Positions 8,488 to 17,226 of a DNA stretch of 64,000 nt are shown here, in pieces (position 1 is the first letter of the stretch; the number at the start of each line of letters is the position of its first letter). Both the position numbers and the translations under genes were made by a program. Origin of the DNA: Planctomycetota bacterium (GTDB taxonomy: Bacteria; Planctomycetota; UBA1135; UBA2386); NCBI GenBank assembly GCA_020638655.1, contig JACKIC010000001.1:558001-622000 (forward strand), in the 5' to 3' direction. The notes under the pieces are model-generated. The model was given only the letters and a program-made list of their open reading frames with translations, made no database searches and had not been told where the DNA came from.

Positions 8488-9512
8488 GCCCGCGCGCGGT
8501 CCCGCAGCCGCAGCTGTCCGCACGCCGCCTGCGCGTCGGGGCCGGCGGAGTCGCGGATGGTGGCCAGGATGCCGGCGGTCTTGACGCGCCGCACGATCGC
8601 GACGATGCGCTCGCGCGACGGCGCGGCGAACGGCAGCCCCTCGACCTCGTTGTAGACGATGAAGTTGACGTAGCCGCGCACGCCGCGCAGCAGTTCGCAG
8701 AGCTGGTCGATGTCCTCGTCGGAGTCGTTGACGCCCGCGAGCAGCGTCCACTCGAACTGCACGGGGTTGCCCACCGCGCGGCCGTAGGCGTCGGCCGCGG
8801 CGACGATGTCGCGCAGCGGGTCCTTGTAGGCACGCGGCAGCAGCTCGCGGCGGCGCACCTCGTCGGCGAGGTGCAGCGACAGCGCGAGGCTCGGCTTGAC
8901 CTCGGCCTGCAACATGCGCTCGATCGGCTTCACGCCGCCGACCGTCGACAGCGTCTGGCGCTTGCCCGAGATCAGCACCTCGTGGCGCAGCCGCGCGACC
9001 GCGGCGAGCACGTTGTCGAGGTTGTGGGTCGGTTCACCCATTCCCATGAACACGACGCGGTCGAGCTTGTGGTGCCGGCGGGCGTGCACGACCTGCTCGA
9101 CGATCTCGTCGGGGGTCAGGTTGCGCTCGACGCCGAACAGCCCCGAGGCGCAGAAGCGACACCCCACCGCGCAACCGACCTGCGTCGACACACACACCGC
9201 GCCGACGGTCATCGCCACGGTCTCGACCTTCTTGCCGTCGGGCAGGCCGATGCCGAGCTTGACCGTGCCGTCCGCGGCGCGCACCTCCTCGACGACGCGC
9301 GTCACGAGGCCTGCCGCCAGCCACTGCTGCAGCAGCTCGTGCTCGCGCGGCGACAGGGTCATGCCCCGCTTGCGGAAGTCCTCCTCGGTCGGCGTCTTGC
9401 CGCTGGCGACGAAGCGGCGCGCCAGCACCGACTTGCCGGCCGGCAGGAACCGGGCGATGCCCGACAGACCCGAGCCAGGTACCGCGAGGTCGTCTTGCAG
9501 TTGCGAGGTCAT
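8484..9512 (-). CDS. rlmN: 23S rRNA (adenine2503-C2)-methyltransferase RlmN-like, radical SAM
   Basis: A 342-residue radical-SAM methyltransferase that methylates C2 of A2503 in 23S rRNA and, in the E. coli enzyme, A37 of some tRNAs. The 4Fe-4S cysteines are C114-x3-C118-x2-C121 in CVSTQVGCAVGCRFCASG; C107 and C331 (AACGQL at the C terminus) occupy the two mechanistic cysteine positions. FMGMGEPTHNLDNV is the family GEP motif. The first ~100 residues resemble the usual RlmN accessory domain only weakly. The ATG at 9512 overlaps the upstream stop (TGATG); ATG 9518 is an equally good codon two residues earlier. Cfr-type C8 specificity is unlikely but not excluded. Confidence 0.9.
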   Translation of the reverse strand: MTSQLQDDLAVPGSGLSGIARFLPAGKSVLARRFVASGKTPTEEDFRKRGMTLSPREHELLQQWLAAGLVTRVVEEVRAADGTVKLGIGLPDGKKVETVAMTVGAVCVSTQVGCAVGCRFCASGLFGVERNLTPDEIVEQVVHARRHHKLDRVVFMGMGEPTHNLDNVLAAVARLRHEVLISGKRQTLSTVGGVKPIERMLQAEVKPSLALSLHLADEVRRRELLPRAYKDPLRDIVAAADAYGRAVGNPVQFEWTLLAGVNDSDEDIDQLCELLRGVRGYVNFIVYNEVEGLPFAAPSRERIVAIVRRVKTAGILATIRDSAGPDAQAACGQLRLRDRARA

Positions 9513-10033
9513 CACCATCCCCGACTGCGCCGGAACGTGGTGATGTGCGCGACGTGGTGCTCGCCGTGCCACGCGTAGAGCGCGACCAGGTCGTCGAGCG
9601 TCATCGGCCCGGCGACGCTGTGCTCGCAGGTGCGCGCGAAGTCCTTCGGTGCGAGCGAACGCAGGCACTGCGCCCAGCGGTCGTGGATCGCGGTGATCAG
9701 CAGCAGCGAGCCGCCGATCGGCCCGTTGGCGTCGGCGAGGCTCGCCCAGGCGTTCTCGTCGTAGTTCTTGATCGGCGGATTGGCCTCCGTGATCGTCAGC
9801 TTGTGGCGCACGTACGAGTTGACGTGGCTGTCGGCGATGTGGTGCACCACCTGCCGCAGCGTCCAGCCGCCGGCCCGATAGGGCGTCGCCAGCTGCGTGG
9901 CGTCGAGGCCACGCACGGCCGCGTGCAGGGCGTCGGGCAGCGCCGCGATGCGCCGGATGGCGTCGGCGCGGTCCCCCACCGACAGCGCGCCCGTGAGCTG
10001 CACCTTGCCGATCGGATACCTCGGATCGCTCAC
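9512..10033 (-). CDS. DinB/YfiT-like putative metal-dependent protein
   Basis: A 173-residue four-helix-bundle protein of the DinB superfamily, close in pattern to YfiT-type (bacillithiol transferase-like) proteins: it begins DPRYPIGKVQLTGALS, then TPYRAGGWTLRQVVHHIADSHVNSYVRHKL, ENPPIKNYDENAWA and ends YAWHGEHHVAHITTFRRSRGW. The three metal-ligand histidines are seen in HHIADSH and HGEHHVAH. The GTG start at 10033 overlaps the previous stop (GTGA). Known relatives transfer thiols or act as metal hydrolases; the substrate here is not deducible. Lies inside the coupled chain between the biotin carrier gene and rlmN. Confidence 0.87.
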   Translation of the reverse strand: MSDPRYPIGKVQLTGALSVGDRADAIRRIAALPDALHAAVRGLDATQLATPYRAGGWTLRQVVHHIADSHVNSYVRHKLTITEANPPIKNYDENAWASLADANGPIGGSLLLITAIHDRWAQCLRSLAPKDFARTCEHSVAGPMTLDDLVALYAWHGEHHVAHITTFRRSRGW

Positions 10034-10551
10034 GAGTCCTCCTTCTGCGCCGGCTTGACCACCGCGAGCACCGCGCCCTGATCGACCGTGCCGCCCTTCT
10101 GCGCGCTGATCGATTCGACCACGCCGTCGACACCCGCGGTGAGCTTGTGCTCCATCTTCATCGCCGACAGCACCACGATCGGCTGATTGGCCGCGACCGT
10201 GTCGCCGGCCTTGCACAGCACGTCGAGCACGGTGCCCGTCATCGGCGCGCGCACCTTGCCGTCGGCGCCGCCGGCGCCGCCGCCGCGGCGACCCTCGGGC
10301 GCCGAGAGGGTGTGGGTGCGGCCGTGCGCGCGCACCATGTAATCCGTGCCCGCGGCGGCGCCGTGCGCGACGAACGAACGCTCGTACTCGTCGCCGACCG
10401 GCACGATACGCACGCCGCCTTCACCGACGGGCAGCGCGTCGACGTCGTAGACGCGGTCGCCGACCCGCACGCGCCAGCGATCGTCGCGGACGTGCTCGGC
10501 GGACACCGCGACGGTCTCGCCGTCGCGCACGAATTGCTTCTGCAACTTCAT
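10030..10551 (-). CDS. biotin carboxyl carrier domain protein of an acyl-CoA carboxylase
   Basis: A 173-residue protein ending in a biotinyl/lipoyl domain (residues ~98-170: KVRAPMTGTVLDVLCKAGD then VVLSAMKMEHKLTA). Lys132 in the AMKM motif is the expected biotinylation site. The N-terminal ~90 residues form a small beta domain like the linker of fused acyl-CoA carboxylase alpha chains; a Gly/Ala-rich hinge separates the two. It starts at ATG 10551, overlapping the biotin carboxylase stop (ATGA), so the usual single alpha chain is split here into two coupled genes. Carries carboxybiotin to a carboxyltransferase not encoded in the window. Confidence 0.9.
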   Translation of the reverse strand: MKLQKQFVRDGETVAVSAEHVRDDRWRVRVGDRVYDVDALPVGEGGVRIVPVGDEYERSFVAHGAAAGTDYMVRAHGRTHTLSAPEGRRGGGAGGADGKVRAPMTGTVLDVLCKAGDTVAANQPIVVLSAMKMEHKLTAGVDGVVESISAQKGGTVDQGAVLAVVKPAQKEDS

Positions 10552-12080
10552 CGCGAACCCTCGAACAGGCGGAAGCCGGCGAGATCGTTCCACGCCGCGG
10601 TCGAGCCACCGCTGGCCGCGCCGCCCGCGCCGGCACCGCCGCCGCGCTGCGGCGCCACCGCCTGGCACAGCACGGCGGCGGCGAGCGTCAGGTCGTCGGG
10701 ACCGTCCTGCGGCCCGGCGGCGAGCTCCGGACGGTGCTGCAGCATGTCGGTGCTGAGCCGCGCGCTGCGGAACGCTTCGTCGTCGACGATGCGGCGCAGG
10801 AAGTCGACGTTGGTCGGGATGCCCAGATAGACCGTCTCGCGCAGCGCCTGGCTCAGGCGCGCGCACGCGGCGGCGCGGTCGGGCGCCCAGACGATCAGCT
10901 TGGCGAGCATCGAGTCGTAGAACGGCGACACGTCCCAACCGGAGAACACGCCGCTGTCGACGCGGATCCCGGGCCCTTCGGCCTCGCGCACCAGCCGCAG
11001 CAGGCCTGACGCTGGCAGGTAGCCGTTCTCGGGCGATTCGGCGCAGATGCGCGCCTCGATCGCGTGCCCGCGCGGCGTCAGGTCCTTGCCGGCGAGGAGC
11101 TCGCCGAGCTTGCCGCCCGCCGCGACGTGCAGCTGCAGGTGCACGAGGTCGACGCCCGTTACCAGCTCGGTCACCGGGTGCTCGACCTGCAGGCGCGTAT
11201 TGACCTCGAGGAAGTAGAAGTTGCCCTGCTCGTCGAGCAGGAACTCGGCGGTGCCGGCGTTGTCGTAGCCGACGCGCTTGCCGAGCGCGATCGCGGCCTC
11301 GCCCATGCGACGGCGCAGGTCTTCGTCGACCACGGCCGACGGCGCCTCTTCGAGCACCTTCTGGTGACGGCGCTGCACCGAGCACTCGCGCTCGTGCAGC
11401 GACACCACCTCGCCGTGCTTGTCGCCGAACATCTGGATCTCGATGTGCCGCGCCGGGAACACCGCGCGCTCGAGGATCATGCGGTCGTCGCCGAACGACG
11501 CCTTGGCCTCGCGCCGCCCCGCCGCGATCGCGTCGGCGAGGTCGCGTTCGTCGGTCACCAGGCGCATGCCGCGCCCGCCGCCGCCGGCGCTCGCCTTGAC
11601 CATCACCGGCATGCCGATCGACTTGCCGAACGCGATCAGCGCCGCGTCGCCGTCGTCCTTCTCGGTGCCCGGGATCACCGGCACACCGGCCGCGATCGCC
11701 TCTTCGCGCGCCGCCTTCTTGCCGCCGAGCCGCTCCATCGCCTCGGGGTTGGGCCCGACGAACACCAGGCCAGCGTCCCGCACCGCGCGCGCGAACACCG
11801 CGTTCTCGCTGAGGAACCCGTAGCCCGGGTGGATCGCCTCGGCGCCGGCGCGCTTGCACGCTTCGAGCACCTTGCCGACGTCGAGGTAGCTCTCGGCCGC
11901 GGTGTTGCCGCCGAGCGCGACGGCGTGGTCGGCGGCGAGCACGTGGGCCGCACGCGCGTCGACGTCGCTGTGCACGGCGATCGACTCGATGCCGAGCTCG
12001 CGCAGGCCGCGGCAGATGCGCACGGCGATCTCGCCGCGGTTGGCGATCAGCACGCGCCGGAAGGGTGGGTTGGTGGCCAT
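10548..12080 (-). CDS. biotin carboxylase subunit (acetyl/propionyl/acyl-CoA carboxylase)
   Basis: A 510-residue ATP-grasp biotin carboxylase that carboxylates biotin on the neighbouring carrier using bicarbonate and ATP. Domains in order: N-terminal pre-ATP-grasp (RRVLIANRGEIAVRICRGLRELG; HPGYGFLSENAVFA), ATP-grasp with the glycine loop ASAGGGGRGM near residue 165, ECSVQRRHQKVLEEAPS near 235, catalytic FLEVNTRLQVEHPVTE near 290, and the C-terminal domain to ~450. A ~50-residue Gly/Ala-rich tail (PQRGGGAGAGGAASGGS) is extra. First gene of the five-gene coupled chain; no carboxyltransferase (AccD/PccB type) is nearby, so substrate specificity cannot be assigned and accC is not used as a symbol. 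Confidence 0.93.
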   Translation of the reverse strand: MATNPPFRRVLIANRGEIAVRICRGLRELGIESIAVHSDVDARAAHVLAADHAVALGGNTAAESYLDVGKVLEACKRAGAEAIHPGYGFLSENAVFARAVRDAGLVFVGPNPEAMERLGGKKAAREEAIAAGVPVIPGTEKDDGDAALIAFGKSIGMPVMVKASAGGGGRGMRLVTDERDLADAIAAGRREAKASFGDDRMILERAVFPARHIEIQMFGDKHGEVVSLHERECSVQRRHQKVLEEAPSAVVDEDLRRRMGEAAIALGKRVGYDNAGTAEFLLDEQGNFYFLEVNTRLQVEHPVTELVTGVDLVHLQLHVAAGGKLGELLAGKDLTPRGHAIEARICAESPENGYLPASGLLRLVREAEGPGIRVDSGVFSGWDVSPFYDSMLAKLIVWAPDRAAACARLSQALRETVYLGIPTNVDFLRRIVDDEAFRSARLSTDMLQHRPELAAGPQDGPDDLTLAAAVLCQAVAPQRGGGAGAGGAASGGSTAAWNDLAGFRLFEGSR

Positions 12081-12106
12081 CGGGGGACGGGCACCATAGC
12101 GGCCCT

Positions 12107-12127
12107 CCGCGCGCAGGCGAAGCGCGG
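12107..12127 (-). terminator. possible hairpin terminator after the 12909-12136 gene
   Basis: CCGCGC (12107-12112) and GCGCGG (12122-12127) form a 6-bp stem with a 9-base loop, 9 bases past the stop of the upstream minus-strand gene and before the biotin carboxylase start. No T-run follows. Weak; GC-rich DNA gives such stems by chance. Confidence 0.3.
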
Positions 12128-12135
12128 GGCCCCCG

Positions 12136-12909
12136 TCAGTCGTGGTCGACGTGGCGCACCGCCAGACCAGAACGCTCTGCCGCCAATGCGGCCGGCGCTT
12201 CCCAGTAGCCGTCTGGGTGTTTGTCGTCGCGTTTGCCGACGTGGACGACGGTGCCGTCGTCGAACTCGATGCCGAGGTGCGGCCGGGTCACGACCTTGCC
12301 CGTGGTCGCCGTGAAGGTCTCGACGATGCGCACGTCGCGCACCGCCGACCACGGCCGGGACTGCTCCTCCTGCCACGGCCAGTCGCGCCAATGCACGCCG
12401 TCGTCGGCCAGCGTGGTGTGGTTGATGCGCAGCATGAAGTGCAGCAGGACCGCGAGCGTCGCGACGCCCAGGCCGAGCTTGCGCGTCGCGGGGCGCATGT
12501 CGATGCCCGTGTAGCGGCCCTTGCTGGCGCGGTGCAGGATGTGCACGAGCGTGGCCGGCGCGACCATGCGGTCGATCAGCAACATCGCCAGCCAGCCACC
12601 GAGCCCCAGCCCCACGAACGCGGGCCCGATCCACCGCCCCAGGCCGTCGAACACCGTGTAGCGGTGTTCCTGCGGCGGCAGCCGCGTGGTCTCGGCGAGC
12701 ACGACCGCGACCACCGCCCCGCCCAGCAGTCCGAGCAGGTTGGCGCCGTAGTAGCGCAGCCGGTCGTTCCAGGTCGGCTCGTGCCCCGGCTCGGCGGGCG
12801 GCAGCTTGGGGAACCAACGAGTACCGCCGAGGCAACGCACGAGCCCGAAGCTCAGCGAGATGCCGATCAGGGTGATCGACGTGGTCCAGTAGTCGACGGC
12901 AGCGAGCAT
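12136..12909 (-). CDS. hypothetical integral membrane protein
   Basis: A 257-residue protein of unknown family. Hydrophobic segments are seen at ~8-25, ~58-75 (LLGLLGGAVVAVVLAE), ~95-115 (FVGLGLGGWLAMLLIDRM) and ~145-160 (LGVATLAVLLHFMLRI). The last ~90 residues are soluble and strand-rich (WSAVRDVRIVETFTATTGKVVTRPHLGIEFDDGTVVHVG), resembling a PH-like domain of bacterial membrane proteins. It starts 16 bases after the stop of the ELWxTDGT-repeat gene on the same strand. No enzymatic motif. Confidence 0.72.
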   Translation of the reverse strand: MLAAVDYWTTSITLIGISLSFGLVRCLGGTRWFPKLPPAEPGHEPTWNDRLRYYGANLLGLLGGAVVAVVLAETTRLPPQEHRYTVFDGLGRWIGPAFVGLGLGGWLAMLLIDRMVAPATLVHILHRASKGRYTGIDMRPATRKLGLGVATLAVLLHFMLRINHTTLADDGVHWRDWPWQEEQSRPWSAVRDVRIVETFTATTGKVVTRPHLGIEFDDGTVVHVGKRDDKHPDGYWEAPAALAAERSGLAVRHVDHD

Positions 12910-12925
12910 CGGCGCAGGCTAGCCG

Positions 12926-15900
12926 CTAGGGCCCGACGCGCACCTGCAGACCGTTGCTCGCCGCGAAGGTCCCGAACACCTGCCCCATCGGGTCGACGAT
13001 CCCCCACTGGAAGAACACGTTGAGGCCGAGGTAGGCGGGATCCGTCGGGATCGGAAACAGCGCCGCGCCCTGCCCCGCGGGATCGGTGAACACCGAGGCG
13101 CCGGTCACCAACGGGAAGCCAACCAGCTGCCGGCAGTTGCCGATCGCGATGTTGCTCGACACGAACGACACCAGCTGGAATGCGAACGTGCTCGGCAGCG
13201 CATTGTCGAGCGTGATCGCGAAGCTCGTATTGCCGAGCGACGGCAGGCCCGCGCCACCGATCACCGGACCGCCCGCCGTGCCGTTGCACGAGGGGCCGTA
13301 GGGCAGCGCGAACGCGACGCCGGCGCCGGACGGATCGTAGAACCACGGCTCGACGCCGCTGATGCCGTCGTCGGCGGCGAAGAACAGCCGCGTCCCGGTG
13401 GCGAAGAACTCGGCGAACGAGACGAACCCGACCCCGGGCACACCGAGGCTGGTGACGCGCTGCGTGCCCGCCGCGGTGCCGTCGCTGAGCCACAGCTGCA
13501 GGCCGGTGACAAGGTCGGTCGCGCCGAACAGCAGGTGTGAGCCGCCGAGGACCGCCGCAAGCGTGCCGCTCACCGGACCGCTCATCTGGCCCGGGCCGAT
13601 GTCGAGCACCATCCTGGTGCCGGGCATGGTGCCGTCGCTGCACCACAACTCGGTGCCCGCGCCGGTCAGGTCGTCGGTCAGGAAGAACAGGCCCTGCGAT
13701 GTCCAGGTGAGGTCGGAGTAGGCCGACGGACGGGAGCCCGCCGTCGAGGTCAGCACCGCGGTGGTCGCCGCCGTGCCGCCGCTGACGTACACCTCGCGGT
13801 GGCCGCCGACGGACGCGGTGAAGAACACCTGGTTGCCCGCCGCGACCAGCGAGGCCGGGAACGAGCTGATCGGCCCGGCCACGAGGTCCGCGGCCAACAC
13901 CGTGCCCGCCGCCGTGCCGTCGCTGCGCCACAGCTCGTAGCCCACGCCGCTGCCGTTCGCGGTGAAGTAGACCTCGTTGCCGACAGCCACGAGGTCGTGC
14001 GGGTCCGAGCTGGCCAGGCCCGTGAGCAGATCGACGACCATGCGCGTGCCCGCCGCCGTGCCGTCCGTGACCCACAGCTCCTTGCCGTAGATGCCGTCGT
14101 TGGCGCTGAAGAAGCACAGGCCGCCGGCGACGGTGAAGTTCTCCTCGAGCAGACCGATCGCGCTGTTGGGACCGGGCCGCACGTCGAGCAGTTCGTGGCT
14201 GCCGGCCGCCGTGCCGTCGCTGATCCAGGGCTCGCGACCGTTCGGCCCGTTGCCCGAGAACACCACCGAACTGCCGAACATCCCCATGCCCCGGGGCTCG
14301 ACCGCGGGGACGGCGCTGGTGAGCCGCACGGTGCCGGGCCCCGTGCCGTCGGTGACGAACAGCTCGCGGCCGACGCCGAACAGGTTGCCCTGGAAGAACA
14401 CGCGGCTGCCGTCCCCGACCGAGTACGCGGGCGACGAGCCGAACGAGCCGGGCTGCACATCGGCGATCATGCTCGTGCCGAACGGCGTGCCGTCGGTGCG
14501 GTGCGGCTCGGTGCCGAAGCTGTCCGTCGCCGCCGCGAAGTAGACGTCGGGTCCGAGGTCGGCAAACTGCGTCGGGTTGGAGTTGCTCAGCGGCCGACCG
14601 ACGTCGGCCAGCAGCAGCGTGCCGACGCTGGTGCCGTCGGTGATCTGCGGTTCGTCGCCGGCGCCGCCCTCCATGCCGGAGAACAGCACCTGGCCCGCGA
14701 ACGCCGTGATCGCGTGCGGCAGCGTCGAACCGTTGCCGGGCACGAGGTCGGCGACGAGCGCCGTGCCGGCCGTGGTGCCGTCGGTGCGCCAGAACTCCTG
14801 GCCGGTGCCGAGCGAATTGGCGGCGAACCAGACCTCGGTGCCGATCGGCGCGAAGTTGACCGGCGCCGACGCGGCCGTGCCCGGGTTGACGTCGAGCAGC
14901 TGGAACGTGCCCGCCGCGGTGCCGTCGCTGCGCCACGGCTCGCGCCCGGCCGCGCCCGTCGTCGCAGCGAACACCACCACGCCGTTGTGCTCGAGCAGCG
15001 CCTGCGGGTCGCTGCCGGTCGCGCCGACCTCGATGTCGACGAGCTGCGCGGTGCCCAACAGCGTGCCGTCCGTGCGCCACAGCTCGCGGCCGAAGCCCGG
15101 CGAGTCGGCGCTGAACAGGGCCACCGCACCCACGGTCACGAAGTCGCGCGGCGCCGAGCCGCCGGTGCCGGGCACGAGGTCGCCGAGCGATACCGTTCCC
15201 GCCGCCGTGCCGTCGCTGACGTAGGGCTCCTGACCGCTGCCGGCATCGGCCGCGAACAGCACATCGTTGCCGAACGGCGCCACCAGCGTGAAGCTCGTTC
15301 CGCCGACTCCGGCCGTGAGGTCCGCGACCAGCTGCGTGCCCGCCGTGGTGCCGTCGCTGACCCACAGCTCGGAGCCGACGACGGCGTCGTTGGCGGTGAA
15401 GAACAGCCGGTTGCCGGCCACGGTCAACTTCGACGGCGTGCTGCTGCCGGCGCCGACGCGCAGGTCCGCGACCAGCGTGGTGCCGGCGCTGGTGCCGTCG
15501 CTGCGCCACAACTCGGCGCCGCTGACCCCGTCCGTGGCCCGGAAGTAGACGTAGCTACCCATACGCACCAGTTCGGCCGGGGCCCCGTTGCCCGATCCGG
15601 GCAGCAGATCGCGCACGAGCACCGTGCCCGCGGTGGTGCCGTCGGTCTTCCACAGCTCGCTCCCGAGCCCCTGCACCGTCGCCACGAACAGGCACTCGTT
15701 GCCGAGCACCACGAGCTCGTCCGGATTGCTGTTGCCCATCGGCTGCAGATCGACGAGCAGCATCGTTCCGGCCGGCGTTCCGTCGGTCGCCCACAGCTCG
15801 CGGCCATGCACACCCGCCGCCGCGAACAGCGCGCGGCTGCCGAGCGGCACGAAGCGGTCGATGGCGGCCCCGAACTGACCCGAGGTCGTGGTAACGATGT

Positions 15901-15973
15901 TGGCGACGAGACTCTGCGCGACCGCGGGCAAGGCCGTGGCCGCCAGAACGAGGAGTGGGGGCGAGAGGCGCAT
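12926..15973 (-). CDS. secreted ELWxTDGTxxGT-repeat protein
   Basis: A 1015-residue secreted protein; ATG 15973 gives a signal peptide (MRLSPPLLVLAATALPAVA). From about residue 50 to 900 it carries roughly 17 tandem copies, plus one degenerate last copy, of a 46-48-residue unit centred on ELW-x-[TS]DGT-xx-GT (variants include EPWRSDGTAAGT, EFWRTDGTTAGT and ELFVTDGTGPGT). Each unit also contains a conserved strand pattern ending in LFxA. This is the hyperrepeat family known as ELWxTDGT, expected to form beta-propeller-like blades. The last ~115 residues (from GPSCNGTAGGP) are the C-terminal domain shared with several secreted proteins of this window. Cell-surface role inferred; ligand unknown. 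Confidence 0.9.
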   Translation of the reverse strand: MRLSPPLLVLAATALPAVAQSLVANIVTTTSGQFGAAIDRFVPLGSRALFAAAGVHGRELWATDGTPAGTMLLVDLQPMGNSNPDELVVLGNECLFVATVQGLGSELWKTDGTTAGTVLVRDLLPGSGNGAPAELVRMGSYVYFRATDGVSGAELWRSDGTSAGTTLVADLRVGAGSSTPSKLTVAGNRLFFTANDAVVGSELWVSDGTTAGTQLVADLTAGVGGTSFTLVAPFGNDVLFAADAGSGQEPYVSDGTAAGTVSLGDLVPGTGGSAPRDFVTVGAVALFSADSPGFGRELWRTDGTLLGTAQLVDIEVGATGSDPQALLEHNGVVVFAATTGAAGREPWRSDGTAAGTFQLLDVNPGTAASAPVNFAPIGTEVWFAANSLGTGQEFWRTDGTTAGTALVADLVPGNGSTLPHAITAFAGQVLFSGMEGGAGDEPQITDGTSVGTLLLADVGRPLSNSNPTQFADLGPDVYFAAATDSFGTEPHRTDGTPFGTSMIADVQPGSFGSSPAYSVGDGSRVFFQGNLFGVGRELFVTDGTGPGTVRLTSAVPAVEPRGMGMFGSSVVFSGNGPNGREPWISDGTAAGSHELLDVRPGPNSAIGLLEENFTVAGGLCFFSANDGIYGKELWVTDGTAAGTRMVVDLLTGLASSDPHDLVAVGNEVYFTANGSGVGYELWRSDGTAAGTVLAADLVAGPISSFPASLVAAGNQVFFTASVGGHREVYVSGGTAATTAVLTSTAGSRPSAYSDLTWTSQGLFFLTDDLTGAGTELWCSDGTMPGTRMVLDIGPGQMSGPVSGTLAAVLGGSHLLFGATDLVTGLQLWLSDGTAAGTQRVTSLGVPGVGFVSFAEFFATGTRLFFAADDGISGVEPWFYDPSGAGVAFALPYGPSCNGTAGGPVIGGAGLPSLGNTSFAITLDNALPSTFAFQLVSFVSSNIAIGNCRQLVGFPLVTGASVFTDPAGQGAALFPIPTDPAYLGLNVFFQWGIVDPMGQVFGTFAASNGLQVRVGP
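13440..15830 (-). repeat. tandem coding repeats of ~141 bp (ELWxTDGT units)
   Basis: Within the 1015-residue gene, a core reading ctg/tgc-cgc-cac-agc-tc on the plus strand followed by nearby gccgtgccgtcg recurs about every 138-144 bases, one per protein repeat. The copies differ enough at the DNA level to be old, not recently expanded. Boundaries are approximate. Confidence 0.8.
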
Positions 15974-16079
15974 GGCTGATGCGAGGTGCGACGACGATAC
16001 CCCAGGGCGGGTTCCGTGCCCGGTCGCCAGAACGCGGCGCATCCGTTCGGTTGTGCCGCACCTTGCCGCTCGTGGGGAC

Positions 16080-17207
16080 ATGAACTCCATGCTCCCCCGC
16101 GTCCTCGTCCCCTTCGCCGCTGCCCTGCTGACCGCCGGCCTCGCCGCACAGGACCTGCTGGGCGTCACCTGGAACGGCGCCACGGTGCTCATCGATTCGC
16201 ACACCGCGGGCGTAACCCCGCTCGGCATGGGACTGTTCGGCCAGAACGCGCTCGGCCGTACGGGCGACGGGCAGTACTGGTCGACGCAACGCGTGTCGAC
16301 GACCTACTACCAATACACGCGCATCGACCCGACCACCGGCAGCGCCAGCTACGCATCGTACGGCAGCGACATCCGCGACTTCGCCACGGCGCCGGGCAAC
16401 CGGCTCTACGGGATCCGCAACGGCACGGTCAATCCGTACGAAGACTGGCTCGTGCTCGTCGACCCCGCGACGGGCGTCACCACGTCGATCGGCAGCACGG
16501 GCTACACCGACATCCAGGGCCTCGTGGTGCACCTGGGCGTGCTCTACGCCTGGGACGTGTTCGCCGGACTGCTCGTCGTCGATCCCGCGACCGGCGCCGC
16601 CGTCGATCCGTTCCCGAACGTGTCCGGCCCCGCCTATCAGCAGTCGCTGTGCTCGCACCCCGACGGGCGCCTGCTGCTCGGCGGCGGCGACAGCAACGGG
16701 CCCGACCAGCTGTTCTCGCTCGATGTCGGCACGGGCGTCGCGACGCTGATCGGCACGATGCCGGCGATCTACGACATTCGCGGAATCGAACCGCTCGGCG
16801 GCTTCGCGGTGCCCTTCGGCCAGCCGTGCCAGGGCACCTACGGCCCGACGTACCTCGGCGTGACCGGCGCGCTCCACGGCGGCGGCCAACTGCAGTCCGT
16901 GTCCATCAACCACGCGGCGAACACCGTCGGCGCGGTGATCCTCGGGCTCGACACCACGACCTACGGCGGCGCGCCGCTGCCGCGCCTGCTCGATCCGCTG
17001 GTCGGCACCAACAACTGCTCGCTGTTCGTCGCGATCGACGCGAGCCTGTTCGTGGTCACGGGCCCGACCGGTCCGGCGACGCTGCAGTACGGCTTCAGCC
17101 TGCCGGCCTGGACGACCGGGGTCACGTTCCACCTGCAGCACGCGTGCTTCGAACCCGTCGCTGGCAACTCCTCGTGGTCGAACGGCGTGACCGTCAACGT
17201 GCAGTGA
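16080..17207 (+). CDS. secreted protein with propeller-like body and lineage C-terminal domain
   Basis: A 375-residue protein; ATG 16080 gives a signal peptide (MLPRVLVPFAAALLTAGLAAQ) and an internal ATG at 16089 is an alternative. Residues ~30-245 read as a beta-rich body with repeated LVxVDPATG / LDVGTGVATLIG units, as seen in quinoprotein-like or PQQ/NHL-type propellers. The last ~120 residues (from CQGTYGPTYLGVTGALHGGG) fit the C-terminal domain shared with other secreted proteins here. It is divergent from the ELWxTDGT giant across 106 bases. No catalytic residues recognised; an extracellular or surface location is inferred. Confidence 0.8.
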   Translation: MNSMLPRVLVPFAAALLTAGLAAQDLLGVTWNGATVLIDSHTAGVTPLGMGLFGQNALGRTGDGQYWSTQRVSTTYYQYTRIDPTTGSASYASYGSDIRDFATAPGNRLYGIRNGTVNPYEDWLVLVDPATGVTTSIGSTGYTDIQGLVVHLGVLYAWDVFAGLLVVDPATGAAVDPFPNVSGPAYQQSLCSHPDGRLLLGGGDSNGPDQLFSLDVGTGVATLIGTMPAIYDIRGIEPLGGFAVPFGQPCQGTYGPTYLGVTGALHGGGQLQSVSINHAANTVGAVILGLDTTTYGGAPLPRLLDPLVGTNNCSLFVAIDASLFVVTGPTGPATLQYGFSLPAWTTGVTFHLQHACFEPVAGNSSWSNGVTVNVQ

Positions 17208-17226
17208 TCGCGGCGCGGCGCGGTCT

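Noticed and set aside
13440..15830. CRISPR array or non-coding tandem repeat
   Set aside because: The periodic ~141-bp repeats are coding ELWxTDGT units with divergent sequence, not short identical repeats with unique spacers.
13799..15979. 726-codon plus-strand open frame across the ELWxTDGT gene
   Set aside because: The translation is almost only Arg, Glu, Ala, Gly and Val, with no signal peptide or motif; it is the antisense shadow of the repeat protein.
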